A DNA stretch of 64,000 nt from Rhizobium sp. S152 (GCF_030380735.1 NZ_JAUDRZ010000025.1:248001-312000), one strand, 5' to 3'; shown: positions 17,804-26,635, counted from the stretch's first letter. Numbers and translations are program-made. Notes: generated from the letters alone by a model not told the origin.

Positions 17804-18172
17804 GTGTCCGTCTTGTGCAGCGAGTTCGACATGCGCCGTGTCGAAATTTTCAACACTCTGAACTGGGAGGCGGTTACGCTGCACAGCTCGAAGGTGCGCT
17901 GGGGCGAAGCAGAACCCGATCCCAAAAGTGTCTGGCTGGAAGATCGTATCGAGGAAACGCACTACCTCTCGCTCCCCACGGTCTACTTCCAAGGCCTCGA
18001 AGACGGCGTCAATCCGCGCGATCTGTCGGAAGATCTGCATCGGAAGTTTTCAGGCCCCTTCGAAAGGATCGCTCTTCAGAACGTCGGACATTTTCAGCAG
18101 CGGGAAGATGCGGATACGGTGACGCGGGAACTTGCTCCGTTCCTCGAGGCGGCGCCGAAACGGAACAGGTGA
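17804..18172 (+). pseudogene. C-terminal fragment of an alpha/beta hydrolase
   Basis: A 122-codon open frame corresponding to the cap/C-terminal part of an alpha/beta hydrolase. It has the acid-residue strand LPTVYFQGLEDGVNP and the catalytic histidine in LQNVGHFQQRED. The nucleophile elbow and N-terminal half are missing, so it cannot be active. Its stop overlaps the GTG of the following flavodoxin-like pseudogene, a remnant of an operon. Confidence 0.65.
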
Positions 18173-19313
18173 TCGCTACCGTCGTTCTCGCTGCTCCGTC
18201 CAGCGGAGCCGTCTTGCCCAATCCCACCCCATCCGACGACGATCTCGAACCGCGCAAGGGAAGTCCCAGCCCTCGTCTGCCCGAAGAGGAGTTAAAGCGC
18301 CGCTTCATGAACCAGTTCAAAGACTCGGCCTACGAGCCCTTGTCGGCCGAGCGGGTAAAAGTCACGGCAGCCGCGTGGGACGCCTACGGGCACTCTCGTA
18401 AGAGCCCGAAGACCCCCGAAAGGCCGGGCGGAGTTCGAGGAACCGGACTACGACCTCTCGGTCGACTGGCTAGCCGCACGCGGCGCAAACCAAGCCACTC
18501 AACACCGACACGACGATCCGGATGGTCCTATCCGGTTCCTGCTTATCAATGGATCGTCACGGAGCAAGCATACCTGTCCTGTTGAGATCGCCAAAAGCTA
18601 TCGCATGGTCGAGATGGCGAAGGCCGTAATTGAGGAGGACCCACAGGCCAAGCTGGAAATCCTCGATCTCAGCCGGATCTCCTCGGAATTGGGTCGCCAG
18701 ATCCATCCGTGCAAAGCTTGCTTTTCGACGCCGGCCGCGCTCTGTCACTGGCCGTGTTCCTGCTACCCGAACTATTCGTGGGGCAGATCCACGACTGGAT
18801 GAACGGCATTTATCCGTGGTGGGTCGAGGCGCACGCAATCATGATTGCGACGCCGGTAAACTGGTACCAGACATCGTCACCGCTGAAGCTGATGATCGAT
18901 CGCCTCGTCTGCGCCGACGGTGGCAATTCAGATCCCACGGCCACGCATGGAAAGCGCGCCAAAGAAGCCAAGGAGATCGAGATGAAGGGGTGGGACTACC
19001 TGCGTCACCTTAAGGTCGTCTGTTTTCGGTGATCGTCCATGGCGACACAGAAGGCGCGGAAAACAATCGGCGCTCGGTATCGGACTGGCTGAAGTCGATG
19101 GATCTCGTCCCGGCCGGGGCGCTGGCGAAAGTCGACCGCTACATCGGGTACTGGGAGCCCTACGCCACGAACCATGTTGCATACGAGAAGGATGAGGGGT
19201 TTCAGGGCGAAGTGAAGGTCGCCGCCCCTACCCTCTATAAAGCCGCGGTCGCAACGCGAAACGGCAGGCAGGTCGCGGCAGGTTTCTACCTCAAACCCGC
19301 AAGGGAGAAGTGA
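18169..19313 (+). pseudogene. flavodoxin-family NAD(P)H-dependent oxidoreductase, multiply frameshifted
   Basis: The coding signal moves between frames but reconstructs one protein. The N-terminus is SSGAVLPNPTPSDDDLEP and LKRRFMNQFKDSAYEPLSA. After a shift near 18415 comes DYDLSVDWLAARG and RFLLINGSSRSKHTCP (flavin phosphate loop), with MVEMAKAVIEEDPQAKLEIL. After a second shift near 18775 come MIATPVNWYQTSSPLKLMID and RLVCADGGN. After a third near 19020 comes FSVIVHGDTEGAENNRRSVS to the end at 19313. Intact relatives are NADPH-dependent FMN reductase-like proteins. The 3' end of a second copy is at 24551-24688. Confidence 0.78.
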
Positions 19314-19389
19314 CCGCATTGAAGCCGGCTTAAACGCGCCGGGAAAACGGCGGCGGACCAAGCCGGATCGATCGTGCACGTTCACTGAA

Positions 19390-20286
19390 CTATGAGCGTG
19401 AAAGGAAGTCGAGTATAGCCTTGCCGAGAGCTTCCGGATTCTCCTCGGCGATGTGGTGACCGCTTTCAATGCCAAAGCCGCGAACGCTCGTTGCCCAGTT
19501 GCGCCAGATCGCGATAGGATCGCCGTAGATTTTTTCCAAATCGTCCCGCGTAGACCACAGGCAGAGCATCGGGCATTCGACCCGCCTCCCACTTTCCCGG
19601 TCAGCCAGGTCGTGTAGATGATCGATGCGGATGCCAGCACGGTAGTCCTCCATCATGCCGTGGATCGCGTCGGGACTATGGATGACATCAAGCATGTCGT
19701 CGTAAGCCGCTGCGCCCATGAGACGGGGAGACAATGCTGAATACCACCCGCACGGATCTGCAAGGATCGCCCGTTCCGGTTTTTCCGGCTGAGCGAAAAA
19801 GAACCAATGGTACCAGTCCCTCGCGAATTTCCAGTCGGCGCGCTCGAGATGTTCAAGGACCGGAATGCCGTCAACGGTGATCAGCCGCGTTATCTTGTCG
19901 GGGCAGTCCATCGCCATCCGGAAGGCTGTGAGACTTCCACGGTCGTGCCCCACGACTGCGAATTCTCGGTGCCCGAGGTATTCCATCAACTCGATAAGAA
20001 CCGCCGCTTTTGCGCGTTTTGAGGAATGCCTGCTGTCTGGCGCGTCGACGGGGATATATGAGCGTCCGAAGCCCGGAAGGTCGGGACAGACGACGGTGAA
20101 GGACGTCGAAAGGAGATCGGCGACGCGTCCCCAGGTCATATGGGTTCGTGGATGGCCGTGAAGAAGTAGAATCGGTAGCCCGCGGCCACCGTGACGAACT
20201 CGAAGCTGCCCGGCCGCAACCTCGATTAGGTCAACAGTGAAAGCGGAAAAGCCATGCCCATTTGTCGGGCTGACAATGACGTCCAT
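19390..20286 (-). CDS. alpha/beta hydrolase, haloacetate dehalogenase/epoxide hydrolase type
   Basis: A 298-aa protein. The oxyanion motif is LLLHGHPRTHMTW. The nucleophile elbow VVGHDRGS puts Asp in the nucleophile position, as in dehalogenases and epoxide hydrolases rather than esterases. The late acid is in LCLWSTRDD and the base is the histidine in IESGHHIAEENPE. A substrate cannot be assigned. Its ATG overlaps the stop of the DUF3008 gene upstream (ATGA), so both share the EcfG-type promoter at 20495-20519. Confidence 0.83.
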   Translation of the reverse strand: MDVIVSPTNGHGFSAFTVDLIEVAAGQLRVRHGGRGLPILLLHGHPRTHMTWGRVADLLSTSFTVVCPDLPGFGRSYIPVDAPDSRHSSKRAKAAVLIELMEYLGHREFAVVGHDRGSLTAFRMAMDCPDKITRLITVDGIPVLEHLERADWKFARDWYHWFFFAQPEKPERAILADPCGWYSALSPRLMGAAAYDDMLDVIHSPDAIHGMMEDYRAGIRIDHLHDLADRESGRRVECPMLCLWSTRDDLEKIYGDPIAIWRNWATSVRGFGIESGHHIAEENPEALGKAILDFLSRS

Positions 20287-20471
20287 CAGTGTGAAACGTG
20301 CTTCGGCTTGCCCTTGCTTTTCGTCGAAGCCATCTCGTCAAGTTCTTTTTCGGTCATGGAATCGACCATCTGCTTCGACGCACCCCTTAGCTTGCTCTTG
20401 GGTGTGTCGCCGCGCTTCGCCGACAGCGCCGCGCCGGCTGCCTTCTGTTGTGCTTTGGATTTCGCTGGCAT
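20286..20471 (-). CDS. DUF3008 small basic protein
   Basis: A 61-aa lysine-rich protein beginning MPAKSKAQQKAAGAAL, with KSKLRGASKQMVDSM and TEKELDEMASTKSKGKPKH, which is the full DUF3008 signature. Members are general-stress induced in rhizobia and have no known biochemical role. It is the first gene of a two-gene operon with the hydrolase, behind GGAAGGAGAACTCCC. Confidence 0.85.
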   Translation of the reverse strand: MPAKSKAQQKAAGAALSAKRGDTPKSKLRGASKQMVDSMTEKELDEMASTKSKGKPKHVSH

Positions 20472-20494
20472 GGGAGTTCTCCTTCCGACAAAAG

Positions 20495-20519
20495 AACCCT
20501 CAATCTCGATCTAAGTTCC
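20495..20519 (-). promoter_or_regulatory. EcfG-type promoter for the DUF3008-hydrolase operon
   Basis: Reading the minus strand: GGAAC (20519-20515), 16 bases, GGTT (20498-20495), located 24 bp before the DUF3008 start. It is the same form as the sites at 16533, 24414 and 29322. Confidence 0.68.
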
Positions 20520-20538
20520 GCTCCGAACGATAGGCGGG

Positions 20539-20899
20539 CTATTTCTGACCCGGAAACGGCCTACTCTTAATGAGCTTGGCGAGATGCACCGTGCTCCGCG
20601 CAAGCATATCTACTGTCTTCAAAACGGCCTCCGGCACCTCGGGAATATCCACGAAGTTGGTGCTCCCATCGCCTCACCCACCCAGTATGCGACGCGTTCG
20701 GGGCAAGCGTGAAGCCGACGTCGTTCAGCCCCTGATAGAGCTCGGCGGACACATGATGTGCACCGTCCTCATTTCCGACGACCGCTAACGCTGCAACCGT
20801 CCCGTAGGAGACTATCCGACCCTCCTCGTCCGTTTCCTCGAGGAAGGCGTCCATCCGTTCCAAGCCATTGTTCAGGCTTGGCGGGAATCCGAGCTTCAT
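20539..20899 (-). pseudogene. C-terminal fragment of a second flavodoxin-like NAD(P)H reductase
   Basis: The frame from 20899 reads LERMDAFLEETDEEGR, then VAALAVVGNEDGAHHVSAEL, then YQGLNDVGFT, the conserved C-terminal half of NADPH-dependent FMN reductase/WrbA-like proteins. It then shifts frame twice: YWVGEAMG in one frame, and TNFVDIPEVPEAVLKTVDML with LAKLIKSRPFPGQK in another, ending at 20539. The N-terminal flavin-binding half is absent. Confidence 0.72.
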
Positions 20900-21060
20900 A
20901 TGGGTAGGTTGGCGCGGAACTTACTATCGACTTATGCACGGCGGATCTCCATCCGTTTTCCCTTTCGACAAAGCATACTCAACCGGAGTTTCTTCATTGC
21001 AGCGAACTGGAAGGTGCATGCCCTCGCCCTAGCTACTTCGGTTCAAGGGAGGAAACGGTG

Positions 21061-21321
21061 ATGACGAAACTTACTTATCATGTCGGCGCGCACGAAGGCG
21101 GTTACGGCTACAGGCTGGGAGACGTGTGGTCGGAGACATTCACGGATCACGATGCTGCCCTATCGGCGGCGAAGTCCGCGGCCCAGCGACAACACCTAGA
21201 GGGCAGCAACGCCGAGATATCGTATCAGCTCCCGGACGGTCGCTGGCAGAGCGAGCTTGTCGACGGCGGCGATCGACCGGATACCGAAGTCGTGGACGAC
21301 GGTACGGGGGCTCCGAAATGA
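21061..21321 (+). CDS. DUF2188-like small protein, copy 2
   Basis: An 86-aa protein after GGGAGGAAACG. GTG 21058 and ATG 21061 are both usable; the ATG is chosen. It reads LTYHVGAHEGGYGYRLGDVW, DAALSAAKSAAQRQ and ISYQLPDGRWQSEL, the sheet-helix-sheet pattern of DUF2188. Unknown function. The stop overlaps the ATG of the GFA-domain gene by four bases. Confidence 0.6.
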   Translation: MTKLTYHVGAHEGGYGYRLGDVWSETFTDHDAALSAAKSAAQRQHLEGSNAEISYQLPDGRWQSELVDGGDRPDTEVVDDGTGAPK

Positions 21322-21692
21322 CGACGCTGACCGGTGCTTGCAAGTGCGGAAGCGTGAGGATTGCCGTTCGCGGCTCCCCGGTCAGGATTGGTATCTGTCA
21401 CTGTACCGATTGCCGACAAGAGAGTGGATCCGCATTCACGTTTTTTGCAGTCTGGCCCGCAGCCGGATTCGAGTTCAAGGGGGAGACCGGCGAGTTCGAG
21501 GGGCGGAGGTTTTGTCCGAACTGCGGTTCCAGGATGTTCTCGGCGAACGCTGACGAGGCGGAGATCAAGCTAGGTATTCTCACCGAGGCGCCTACGTCTC
21601 TCGCTCCGACTTACGAACTTTGGGTTAAGCGCCGGGAGAAATGGCTGGCGCCCATCGAGGGCGCCCAACAGTTCGACGAAGACCGGACCTGA
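21318..21692 (+). CDS. GFA-domain zinc protein (CENP-V/GFA family)
   Basis: A 124-aa protein from ATG 21318. The zinc cysteines of the Mss4-like GFA fold are complete: GACKCGSV, then ICHCTDCRQESG, then RFCPNCGS. The family includes a proposed glutathione-dependent formaldehyde-activating enzyme, but most members have unknown substrates and some lyases share the fold. It is translationally coupled to the DUF2188 gene. Confidence 0.85.
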   Translation: MTTLTGACKCGSVRIAVRGSPVRIGICHCTDCRQESGSAFTFFAVWPAAGFEFKGETGEFEGRRFCPNCGSRMFSANADEAEIKLGILTEAPTSLAPTYELWVKRREKWLAPIEGAQQFDEDRT

Positions 21693-21783
21693 CGCCGCTC
21701 GCCCAAACCAGCGCCTCGAAATGACGGTCATCGGAAAATGCAACACGAGGGATGACTAGGGTTTCCCCTCGTCAAGGCCTCCC

Positions 21784-22086
21784 TTACTGGCCAAGCCACT
21801 GGTACTCGGCAATCGACGCCTGGCCGGACTTCTTGTCGTACAGGCAGATCAGGTTCACGAGCTTTTTCGACTTCGCACTCTTTTCGCGCAGAAGGATAGC
21901 GATCTTGCCCGTTGCATCGTCGAAGACGACAGGCGCGGTCGCTTCCGGTGACACCATTCGCGATTGACCGATGCAAGTGCCGTTGGCCTTCGCAGACAGC
22001 GCGCTCCACGCGCTGTCGCTGGACGCGCTGGCAAACTGGCTGAGCGAGAGCAAGGCAACAGTGCTGGCAAACGTAGTCTTCAACAC
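21784..22086 (-). CDS. exported hypothetical protein
   Basis: A 100-aa protein. Start GTG 22086 is chosen because AAGGAG lies seven bases upstream; the frame extends to 22194 without such a signal. An N-terminal signal peptide (LKTTFASTVALLSLSQFASA) is followed by a small domain with two cysteines (GTCIGQSRM and NLICLYDKKSG) that could form a disulfide in the periplasm, ending YQWLGQ. No family recognised. Confidence 0.62.
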   Translation of the reverse strand: MLKTTFASTVALLSLSQFASASSDSAWSALSAKANGTCIGQSRMVSPEATAPVVFDDATGKIAILLREKSAKSKKLVNLICLYDKKSGQASIAEYQWLGQ

Positions 22087-22226
22087 TTCGAAACTCCTTA
22101 TGTCATTGAGAACCACGCCAAGGCGTGATGCCTTGTTGATCGCGAGAAACGATGGCAGCATCACAACGAACGATTGCGGGAACCGCGCCGTCATCTGCGA
22201 GTTCTTCCCTAATAAGGAGGATCACT

Positions 22227-22457
22227 ATGACGACGAATTCTATTCCAAGCTCAGCAAAGCTTCCGCCCAAGTCCCTGAATAAAGACACGCAAGACGACGA
22301 GCTTCCCGAAACCAATCTTGACGACCGCCGCGCGCCGCCCGTCAACATGGGCAATAGCAGGGAAGCCGGCGAAGGCGTGACCGATGCCGATCCCAAGACA
22401 GGCAGGGCCGACGCCAGAGACCATAATCCGGCTCCTCAGACAGCGAACAGGAAGTGA
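22227..22457 (+). CDS. small hydrophilic hypothetical protein
   Basis: A 76-aa, strongly polar, probably disordered protein rich in Asp, Pro, Asn and Arg (DDELPETNLDDRRAPPV). It has an excellent start signal: AAGGAGG six bases before ATG 22227. A near-consensus EcfG element (GGAAC at 22179, 16 bases, AGTT) lies upstream. Function is unknown; disordered stress proteins of this kind are common in rhizobia. It is followed five bases later by another small disordered ORF. Confidence 0.55.
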   Translation: MTTNSIPSSAKLPPKSLNKDTQDDELPETNLDDRRAPPVNMGNSREAGEGVTDADPKTGRADARDHNPAPQTANRK

Positions 22458-22462
22458 CCTCG

Positions 22463-22633
22463 ATGGATGATCGCAAGGGATACACAAACACCGACGAACT
22501 GCAGGCCGACGATCAGATATCGCCAACACCCTCGCCCGACGACAAAGAAGCCCGCTCTCCACGCTCAAGCGACGCCAAATCGGATGGAGCGGACGATGAC
22601 GAGCGCATTCCGATACCGGCGACGTCCGAATGA
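22463..22633 (+). CDS. small acidic hypothetical protein (56 aa)
   Basis: ORF from ATG 22463 to TGA 22631-22633, five bases after the preceding gene and preceded by GGAAGTGA. The product begins MDDRKGYTNTDELQADD, is rich in Asp, Ser and Pro, has no hydrophobic core and looks intrinsically disordered. It is probably co-transcribed with 22227-22457 and of similar type. Confidence 0.5.
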   Translation: MDDRKGYTNTDELQADDQISPTPSPDDKEARSPRSSDAKSDGADDDERIPIPATSE

Positions 22634-22691
22634 TGGATAGCACGTGCAGTAGCTTCCATGACCTCACCACGCCGCAACACTGTAGAAACTG

Positions 22692-22931
22692 ATGCCCGGC
22701 ACGTTCACCTCCATCAGCATTTTCGCCTACGACCTCTACGAGCGCGGCGATGCAGTCCAAGCATGGGAAACAGTCGCCGGGACTGAAGCGGATGCCATCG
22801 AAGAGGCGAAGGGTGCGGCCGCCCGCCACGCGGGGGTCTTGGTCGTGCGCCGGGAAGGAAAGCCTTCTGTCGGAGAGGAAGGCGACCCGATTGTCGTGTT
22901 CCGTGTTGGGAAAACGGGCGACTTCGATTAG
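22692..22931 (+). CDS. hypothetical protein (79 aa)
   Basis: Begins MPGTFTSISIFAYDLYERG and continues with an alpha-helical EADAIEEAKGAAARHAGVLV and a strand DPIVVFRVGKTGDF, giving a small alpha/beta fold. No family recognised. It lies just upstream of the exonuclease-like gene (11-bp gap) and may be co-expressed. The ribosome-binding site is weak. Confidence 0.5.
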   Translation: MPGTFTSISIFAYDLYERGDAVQAWETVAGTEADAIEEAKGAAARHAGVLVVRREGKPSVGEEGDPIVVFRVGKTGDFD

Positions 22932-22942
22932 AATCCGCAGCC

Positions 22943-23503
22943 ATGAACGCTTTCCTCGACTTCGAAGCCTCCTCGCTCGGCAGGCACGGTTACCCTATCG
23001 AGATAGCCTGGGTCTTCGAGGACGATCGCTCTCGATCCCTTTTGATAAAGCCGGAACCGACGTGGACGGACTGGTCCGAAGACGCGCAAGCGATTCATGG
23101 GATTTCTCGTCAACAGCTAGATCAGGAAGGCACGCCAGTCATATTAGTCGTCACGGAAATGATGGCGGAGCTGGCTGGGCACGATCTGTATGCCAGTTCA
23201 CCCTCATGGGACGGAAAGTGGCTCAGCGTACTTCTCAGAGGCGGTGGCGTTCCAAGACACATGCTCCGTGTTCGCAAGTCGGACGATCTCTTCCAGGACA
23301 TCGCGTCACAAATCATTGGCGCGTCGCCAAACTTCAGCCGAGGCGGCGTCGGAGCTGTGCACGTCGACATTTCCGCGCTCGTTGCCGAGGTGATCGCTCG
23401 ATCGGAGCCCGATTCACTCGCCCATCGCGCTCTGCCGGATGCGCAGCTCGAACTCGAACGCCTACGGCTCGTGCGGGAAGCTGCCCAGAGGCGGCTCGTG
23501 TAA
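22943..23503 (+). CDS. DEDDh-type 3'-5' exonuclease-like protein
   Basis: A 186-aa protein. The Exo I motif is FLDFEASSLG (Asp-x-Glu), followed by IEIAWVFE as in DnaQ-like nucleases. AIHGIS is the usual motif after the helix, and the Exo III region HRALPDAQLELE supplies the His and Asp. Most catalytic positions are visible. It is likely a small RNA or DNA exonuclease; the true substrate is unknown. Confidence 0.68.
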   Translation: MNAFLDFEASSLGRHGYPIEIAWVFEDDRSRSLLIKPEPTWTDWSEDAQAIHGISRQQLDQEGTPVILVVTEMMAELAGHDLYASSPSWDGKWLSVLLRGGGVPRHMLRVRKSDDLFQDIASQIIGASPNFSRGGVGAVHVDISALVAEVIARSEPDSLAHRALPDAQLELERLRLVREAAQRRLV

Positions 23504-23554
23504 ATCGGACGGAAGCGGCCAACTGCGCAAGCGCCCGTGGACCAAACCGAATGC

Positions 23555-23839
23555 CTAAAGCTGACTTTCCAGAAGGCTTTTCAGCTTGCTTAGATCTCTC
23601 TCTACCATCCCGGCATCCCGGTCGAAATCTTCGTCGCTCATTTCCGGAAGACGAAACAACACGAGTTCGATCTCAGTTTGCTTTCCGTTGGCGATCATGC
23701 GCAAGGCTGCCTTTCCTTCCAGCTTCACACAGTGGTCGAGGACGCCGAAGTCATTCGCATCGCTGAACCGGACGATTGCTTCGCCCGCCGGGGTTGCGGC
23801 CACCCAGACACTGGCCGTCTGGTGTGGCGAGCTTGACAT
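23555..23839 (-). CDS. small conserved hypothetical protein
   Basis: A 94-aa protein with ATG 23839. The blocks are ASVWVAATPAGEAIVRFSD, DFGVLDHCVKLEGKAALRMI and LFRLPEMSDEDFDRDAGMV, ending in a helix KLKSLLESQL. No family recognised. A decayed homologue at 17562-17803 keeps the same blocks in broken frames, which supports this one as a real gene. Confidence 0.55.
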   Translation of the reverse strand: MSSSPHQTASVWVAATPAGEAIVRFSDANDFGVLDHCVKLEGKAALRMIANGKQTEIELVLFRLPEMSDEDFDRDAGMVERDLSKLKSLLESQL

Positions 23840-23957
23840 CCCTGCCGCCCACTTCGGGAAATTTTGGCGCCGATGTGCGAAGGCATAGGCGTGGGCGACT
23901 GGGACGCTCGCTGTTATGTGCAGAATGCGGGTTCCGTCACACTGCTCGTATCAGGGC

Positions 23958-24351
23958 CTAGTTCGCTACCGTGTCGAATTCGGTGAAGCACTGCGGCGGT
24001 GGGATGTTCGCCTTCCCCGCCCTTCTGTCAGCGACGTACTGTATCGCTTCTACGAGCTCAAGGTCGAGAACTGGCTTCTGGATCACTCCCAAGGAACCAT
24101 CGACCCCACCTCGTATGGCACCGGGGTCGCTCGTCATAACAGGACCGAACGTTTGCCTCCGCCAAGCTGCGACCGATGATCGGACCCGTTGGCCCGTCCT
24201 CGAGGTTGACGTCGACGAAGGCTATGTCAGCGTCCCTCGAGAGCAAGAGCGCCTGATACATATTGCTAGCGATGCCGATGGTATTGTGACCGAGTTCCTC
24301 CACAGTGTCCTGGAGGTTAAGAGCGACCAAAGGCTGGTCTTCGACAATCAA
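23958..24351 (-). pseudogene. receiver-domain response regulator, frameshifted
   Basis: The first part is an intact receiver start (IVEDQPLVALNLQDTVEEL) with the phosphoacceptor in IAFVDVNLEDGPTGPIIG. Near 24160 the frame shifts, and the family sequence continues VMTSDPGAIRGGVDGSLG and VIQKPVLDLELVEAIQYV to a stop at 23958. The apparent start is TTG 24351 behind GGAG. Its upstream EcfG-type promoter is still perfect, which suggests recent inactivation or a sequencing error. Confidence 0.7.
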
Positions 24352-24389
24352 GACGTTTGTCTTCTCCGTGGTTGTCCTTCGTTAGACTA

Positions 24390-24414
24390 AACCCCTGTAG
24401 GCAGTAGCGGTTCC
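24390..24414 (-). promoter_or_regulatory. EcfG-type promoter upstream of the response regulator remnant
   Basis: On the minus strand GGAAC (24414-24410), 16 bases, GGTT (24393-24390), 38 bp before the TTG start of the regulator. It is a full match in sequence and spacing. Confidence 0.65.
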
Positions 24415-24550
24415 CGTAGAATAGCCATCGTGAAGACGACGCGTGATAACGCTTGAAACTTTCTCACCGGGCGTGCCGGGTCCTTTGTCGCGATCGAAAG
24501 ATCGTGGCCGTTGCCACCCGATCCGCTCTCCTGACGGAACGCAGCGGCCA

Positions 24551-24688
24551 GCCTATGACAAGGACGCCGCTTTTCAGGGCGAGGTGCGAAACGCCGCGCT
24601 GACGCACAGGGAAACGGTCCTGGCAAGGCGCGCCGGCAAGCACGTGGCTGCGGGATCCGACCTGGAGCTGCCGCGCGAAAAGCAATAG
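24551..24688 (+). pseudogene. 3' end of a second flavodoxin-like reductase gene
   Basis: The last 45 codons read AYDKDAAFQGEVRNAAL, then TVLARRAGKHVAAGSDLELP and end REKQ. They match the 3' end of the pseudogene at 18169-19313 (AYEKDEGFQGEVKVAAPTL, QVAAGFYLKPAREK). Nothing upstream of 24551 belongs to the gene, so this is a truncated second copy. The surrounding 24415-24550 holds no other gene. Confidence 0.7.
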
Positions 24689-24701
24689 CTAGCTAGCGCG
24701 A

Positions 24702-25337
24702 TTACTTAGCAAATGAGTAGTGGCCACCCTTTTCCAAGGCCTTTCTGTATGCGAGGCGGGCGTGGATCCGATCGAGCCACGCTATTGTCGCAGGACGGTT
24801 CTCTCCGAGACCGGATTGCGCCTTTGCCGCCTCGAGCGGGAAGCTCATCATGACGTCGGCGGCGCTTATTTCGTCTCCCGCAAACCATGGCCGTGACGCA
24901 AGCTCGGACTCAATAAAGTCGAGATGCACGTCGATCATAGATCTGACTTTTCGTGCCGCGAACGCGCCGAGTAACGGCACTTTCGACACGACCAGGGCCG
25001 CGAACAGCACGGGCATCACCGATCCCTCCGCGTAGTGAACGAATTGCCGGTAGAGTGGTCGGCCCGTCGAACCCGTCGGACCCATTCTCCCGCCTGCCTT
25101 GTCGACTAGATACTCGCAAATTGCGCCCGTCTCGACGAGGACAATGCGACCGCCGGTTTCATCCTGATCTTCCAGAATCGGCGACTTCCCGAGAGGATGG
25201 ATCCGCCGCATCTCCGCGGGCGCGGACATGTCCGCATTGCGCTTGTAGAAACGGATATCATATTCGAAACCCAGTTCTTCCAGCATCCAAAGTATGCGTT
25301 GCGAGCGACTGTTGTTCAGGTGATGCACGATGATCAC
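24702..25337 (-). CDS. glutathione S-transferase family protein
   Basis: A 211-aa protein starting at GTG 25337. The N-terminal thioredoxin-like domain begins IIVHHLNNSRSQRILWMLEE, with Ser in the catalytic loop, HPLGKSPIL (the cis-Pro is displaced) and ETGAICEYLVD for gamma-glutamyl binding. The C-terminal helical domain contains RPWFAGDEISAADVMMSF. It is likely a detoxification GST. It lies 89 bp downstream of the Zn-alcohol dehydrogenase on the same strand and may be the last gene of that operon. Confidence 0.85.
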   Translation of the reverse strand: MIIVHHLNNSRSQRILWMLEELGFEYDIRFYKRNADMSAPAEMRRIHPLGKSPILEDQDETGGRIVLVETGAICEYLVDKAGGRMGPTGSTGRPLYRQFVHYAEGSVMPVLFAALVVSKVPLLGAFAARKVRSMIDVHLDFIESELASRPWFAGDEISAADVMMSFPLEAAKAQSGLGENRPATIAWLDRIHARLAYRKALEKGGHYSFAK

Positions 25338-25426
25338 GGACGGTTGGTTCCTTGCTTGAAATTAAGACGTCTGGAGGCCGCCAACGAGCGGCAGCCTCCC
25401 ATGGTTGTTCAGGGGAGTTGGGCAAT

Positions 25427-26590
25427 CTAGCCATTCGGATGGATGACTACCTTGATGCAACCGTCTTCCTTGTCACGAAAGGTCTTGTAAGCGTCCGGGC
25501 CGTCTTCCAGCCCAATACGATGGGTGATCAGGAAGGAAGGATCGATCTTGCCTTCAACGATCAGCTTCATGAGAGGTTCGAGGTAGCGTTGAACGTGGGT
25601 CTGGCCGGTCTTCAGCGTCAGGCCCTTGCCGACGAAAGCTCCGAGCGGTGCGGGCACCGCCGGTCCGACGAAGACACCTGGCAGCGACACCGTACCGCCT
25701 GGGCGGCAGGCGAGAATGGCCTGGCTTAACGCATAAGGTCGCTCCGTCGACGTCAACTTCGTCTGCAGGCTTTCCATCACGCCGCCGGCGCCGTGGCTCT
25801 CCATCCCGACTGCCTCGATGACGGCATCGGGCCCCTGCCCTTGCGTCGTCTCGACGATCTTCTTCTGGAGATCCTCGTCGGTATAGTCGAGGGTCTCGGC
25901 GCCTGCCTGGCGTGCCAGTGCCAGGCGTTCCGGTACCGTGTCGATCGCGATGACGCGTTCTGCGCCGAGAAGGAAAGCGGACTTGATCGCAAACAAACCG
26001 ACGGGACCACATCCGAATACGGCGACTGTTTGCCCCTGCTTGATGTCGCAGTTTTCCGCGGCCATGTAGCCGGTCGGGAAGATGTCAGAAAGAAACAGGA
26101 CCTCCTCGTCGCTCAGGCCATCCGGCACCTTGATCGGGCCGACGTCGGCGAAGGGGACGCGGAGGTACTGCGCCTGGCCGCCAGGGAACTGGCCGTACAT
26201 GTCGGAATAGCCGAACAGCCCGGCCGTTGGATAACCGATCTGCTCGGCCTGTTTTGCGCCCGAAGGGTTCGAGCGCTGGCATAGCGAAAACAGGCTGCGC
26301 TGGCACATCGAGCACTCGCCGCAAGAGATGGTGAACGGCACGACGACCCGGTCGCCGATCTTGAGATTGGAGACGCCACGCCCCAGTTCAACGACCTCGC
26401 CCATCGTCTCGTGGCCCATCACGTCGCCCGCATGCATGCCGGGAACGAAGCCGCCATAGAGGTGCAGGTCTGATCCGCAGATCGCGCAGCTCGTCACCTT
26501 GATGATCGCATCGCGATCGTTCTGGATGATCGGATCGTCGACCTCTTCGCAACGGATGTCGCCGCTACCGTGCCAGGTGAGTGCTTTCAT
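25427..26590 (-). CDS. zinc-dependent alcohol dehydrogenase (FdhA-like MDR family)
   Basis: A 387-aa medium-chain dehydrogenase. The catalytic zinc site is seen in AICGSDLHLYGG and GDVMGHETMGEV. The structural zinc cysteines are in ISCGECSMCQRSLFSLC, and the NAD-binding loop is VAVFGCGPVGLFAIKSA. It resembles glutathione-independent formaldehyde dehydrogenases and related MDR enzymes; the substrate is not certain. It is the fourth gene of the esterase-DUF4142-SDR-ADH operon driven from 29322. Confidence 0.86.
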   Translation of the reverse strand: MKALTWHGSGDIRCEEVDDPIIQNDRDAIIKVTSCAICGSDLHLYGGFVPGMHAGDVMGHETMGEVVELGRGVSNLKIGDRVVVPFTISCGECSMCQRSLFSLCQRSNPSGAKQAEQIGYPTAGLFGYSDMYGQFPGGQAQYLRVPFADVGPIKVPDGLSDEEVLFLSDIFPTGYMAAENCDIKQGQTVAVFGCGPVGLFAIKSAFLLGAERVIAIDTVPERLALARQAGAETLDYTDEDLQKKIVETTQGQGPDAVIEAVGMESHGAGGVMESLQTKLTSTERPYALSQAILACRPGGTVSLPGVFVGPAVPAPLGAFVGKGLTLKTGQTHVQRYLEPLMKLIVEGKIDPSFLITHRIGLEDGPDAYKTFRDKEDGCIKVVIHPNG

Positions 26591-26635
26591 GTCGGTCTCC
26601 TCGTGGGGTGTGTTGGGTTGTCGAAATTGCGCTCG

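Noticed and set aside
17644..18585. 313-codon open frame across three relics
   Set aside because: Only the part after 18169 is genuine flavodoxin-like sequence; the earlier part reads across the wrong frame of two other pseudogenes.
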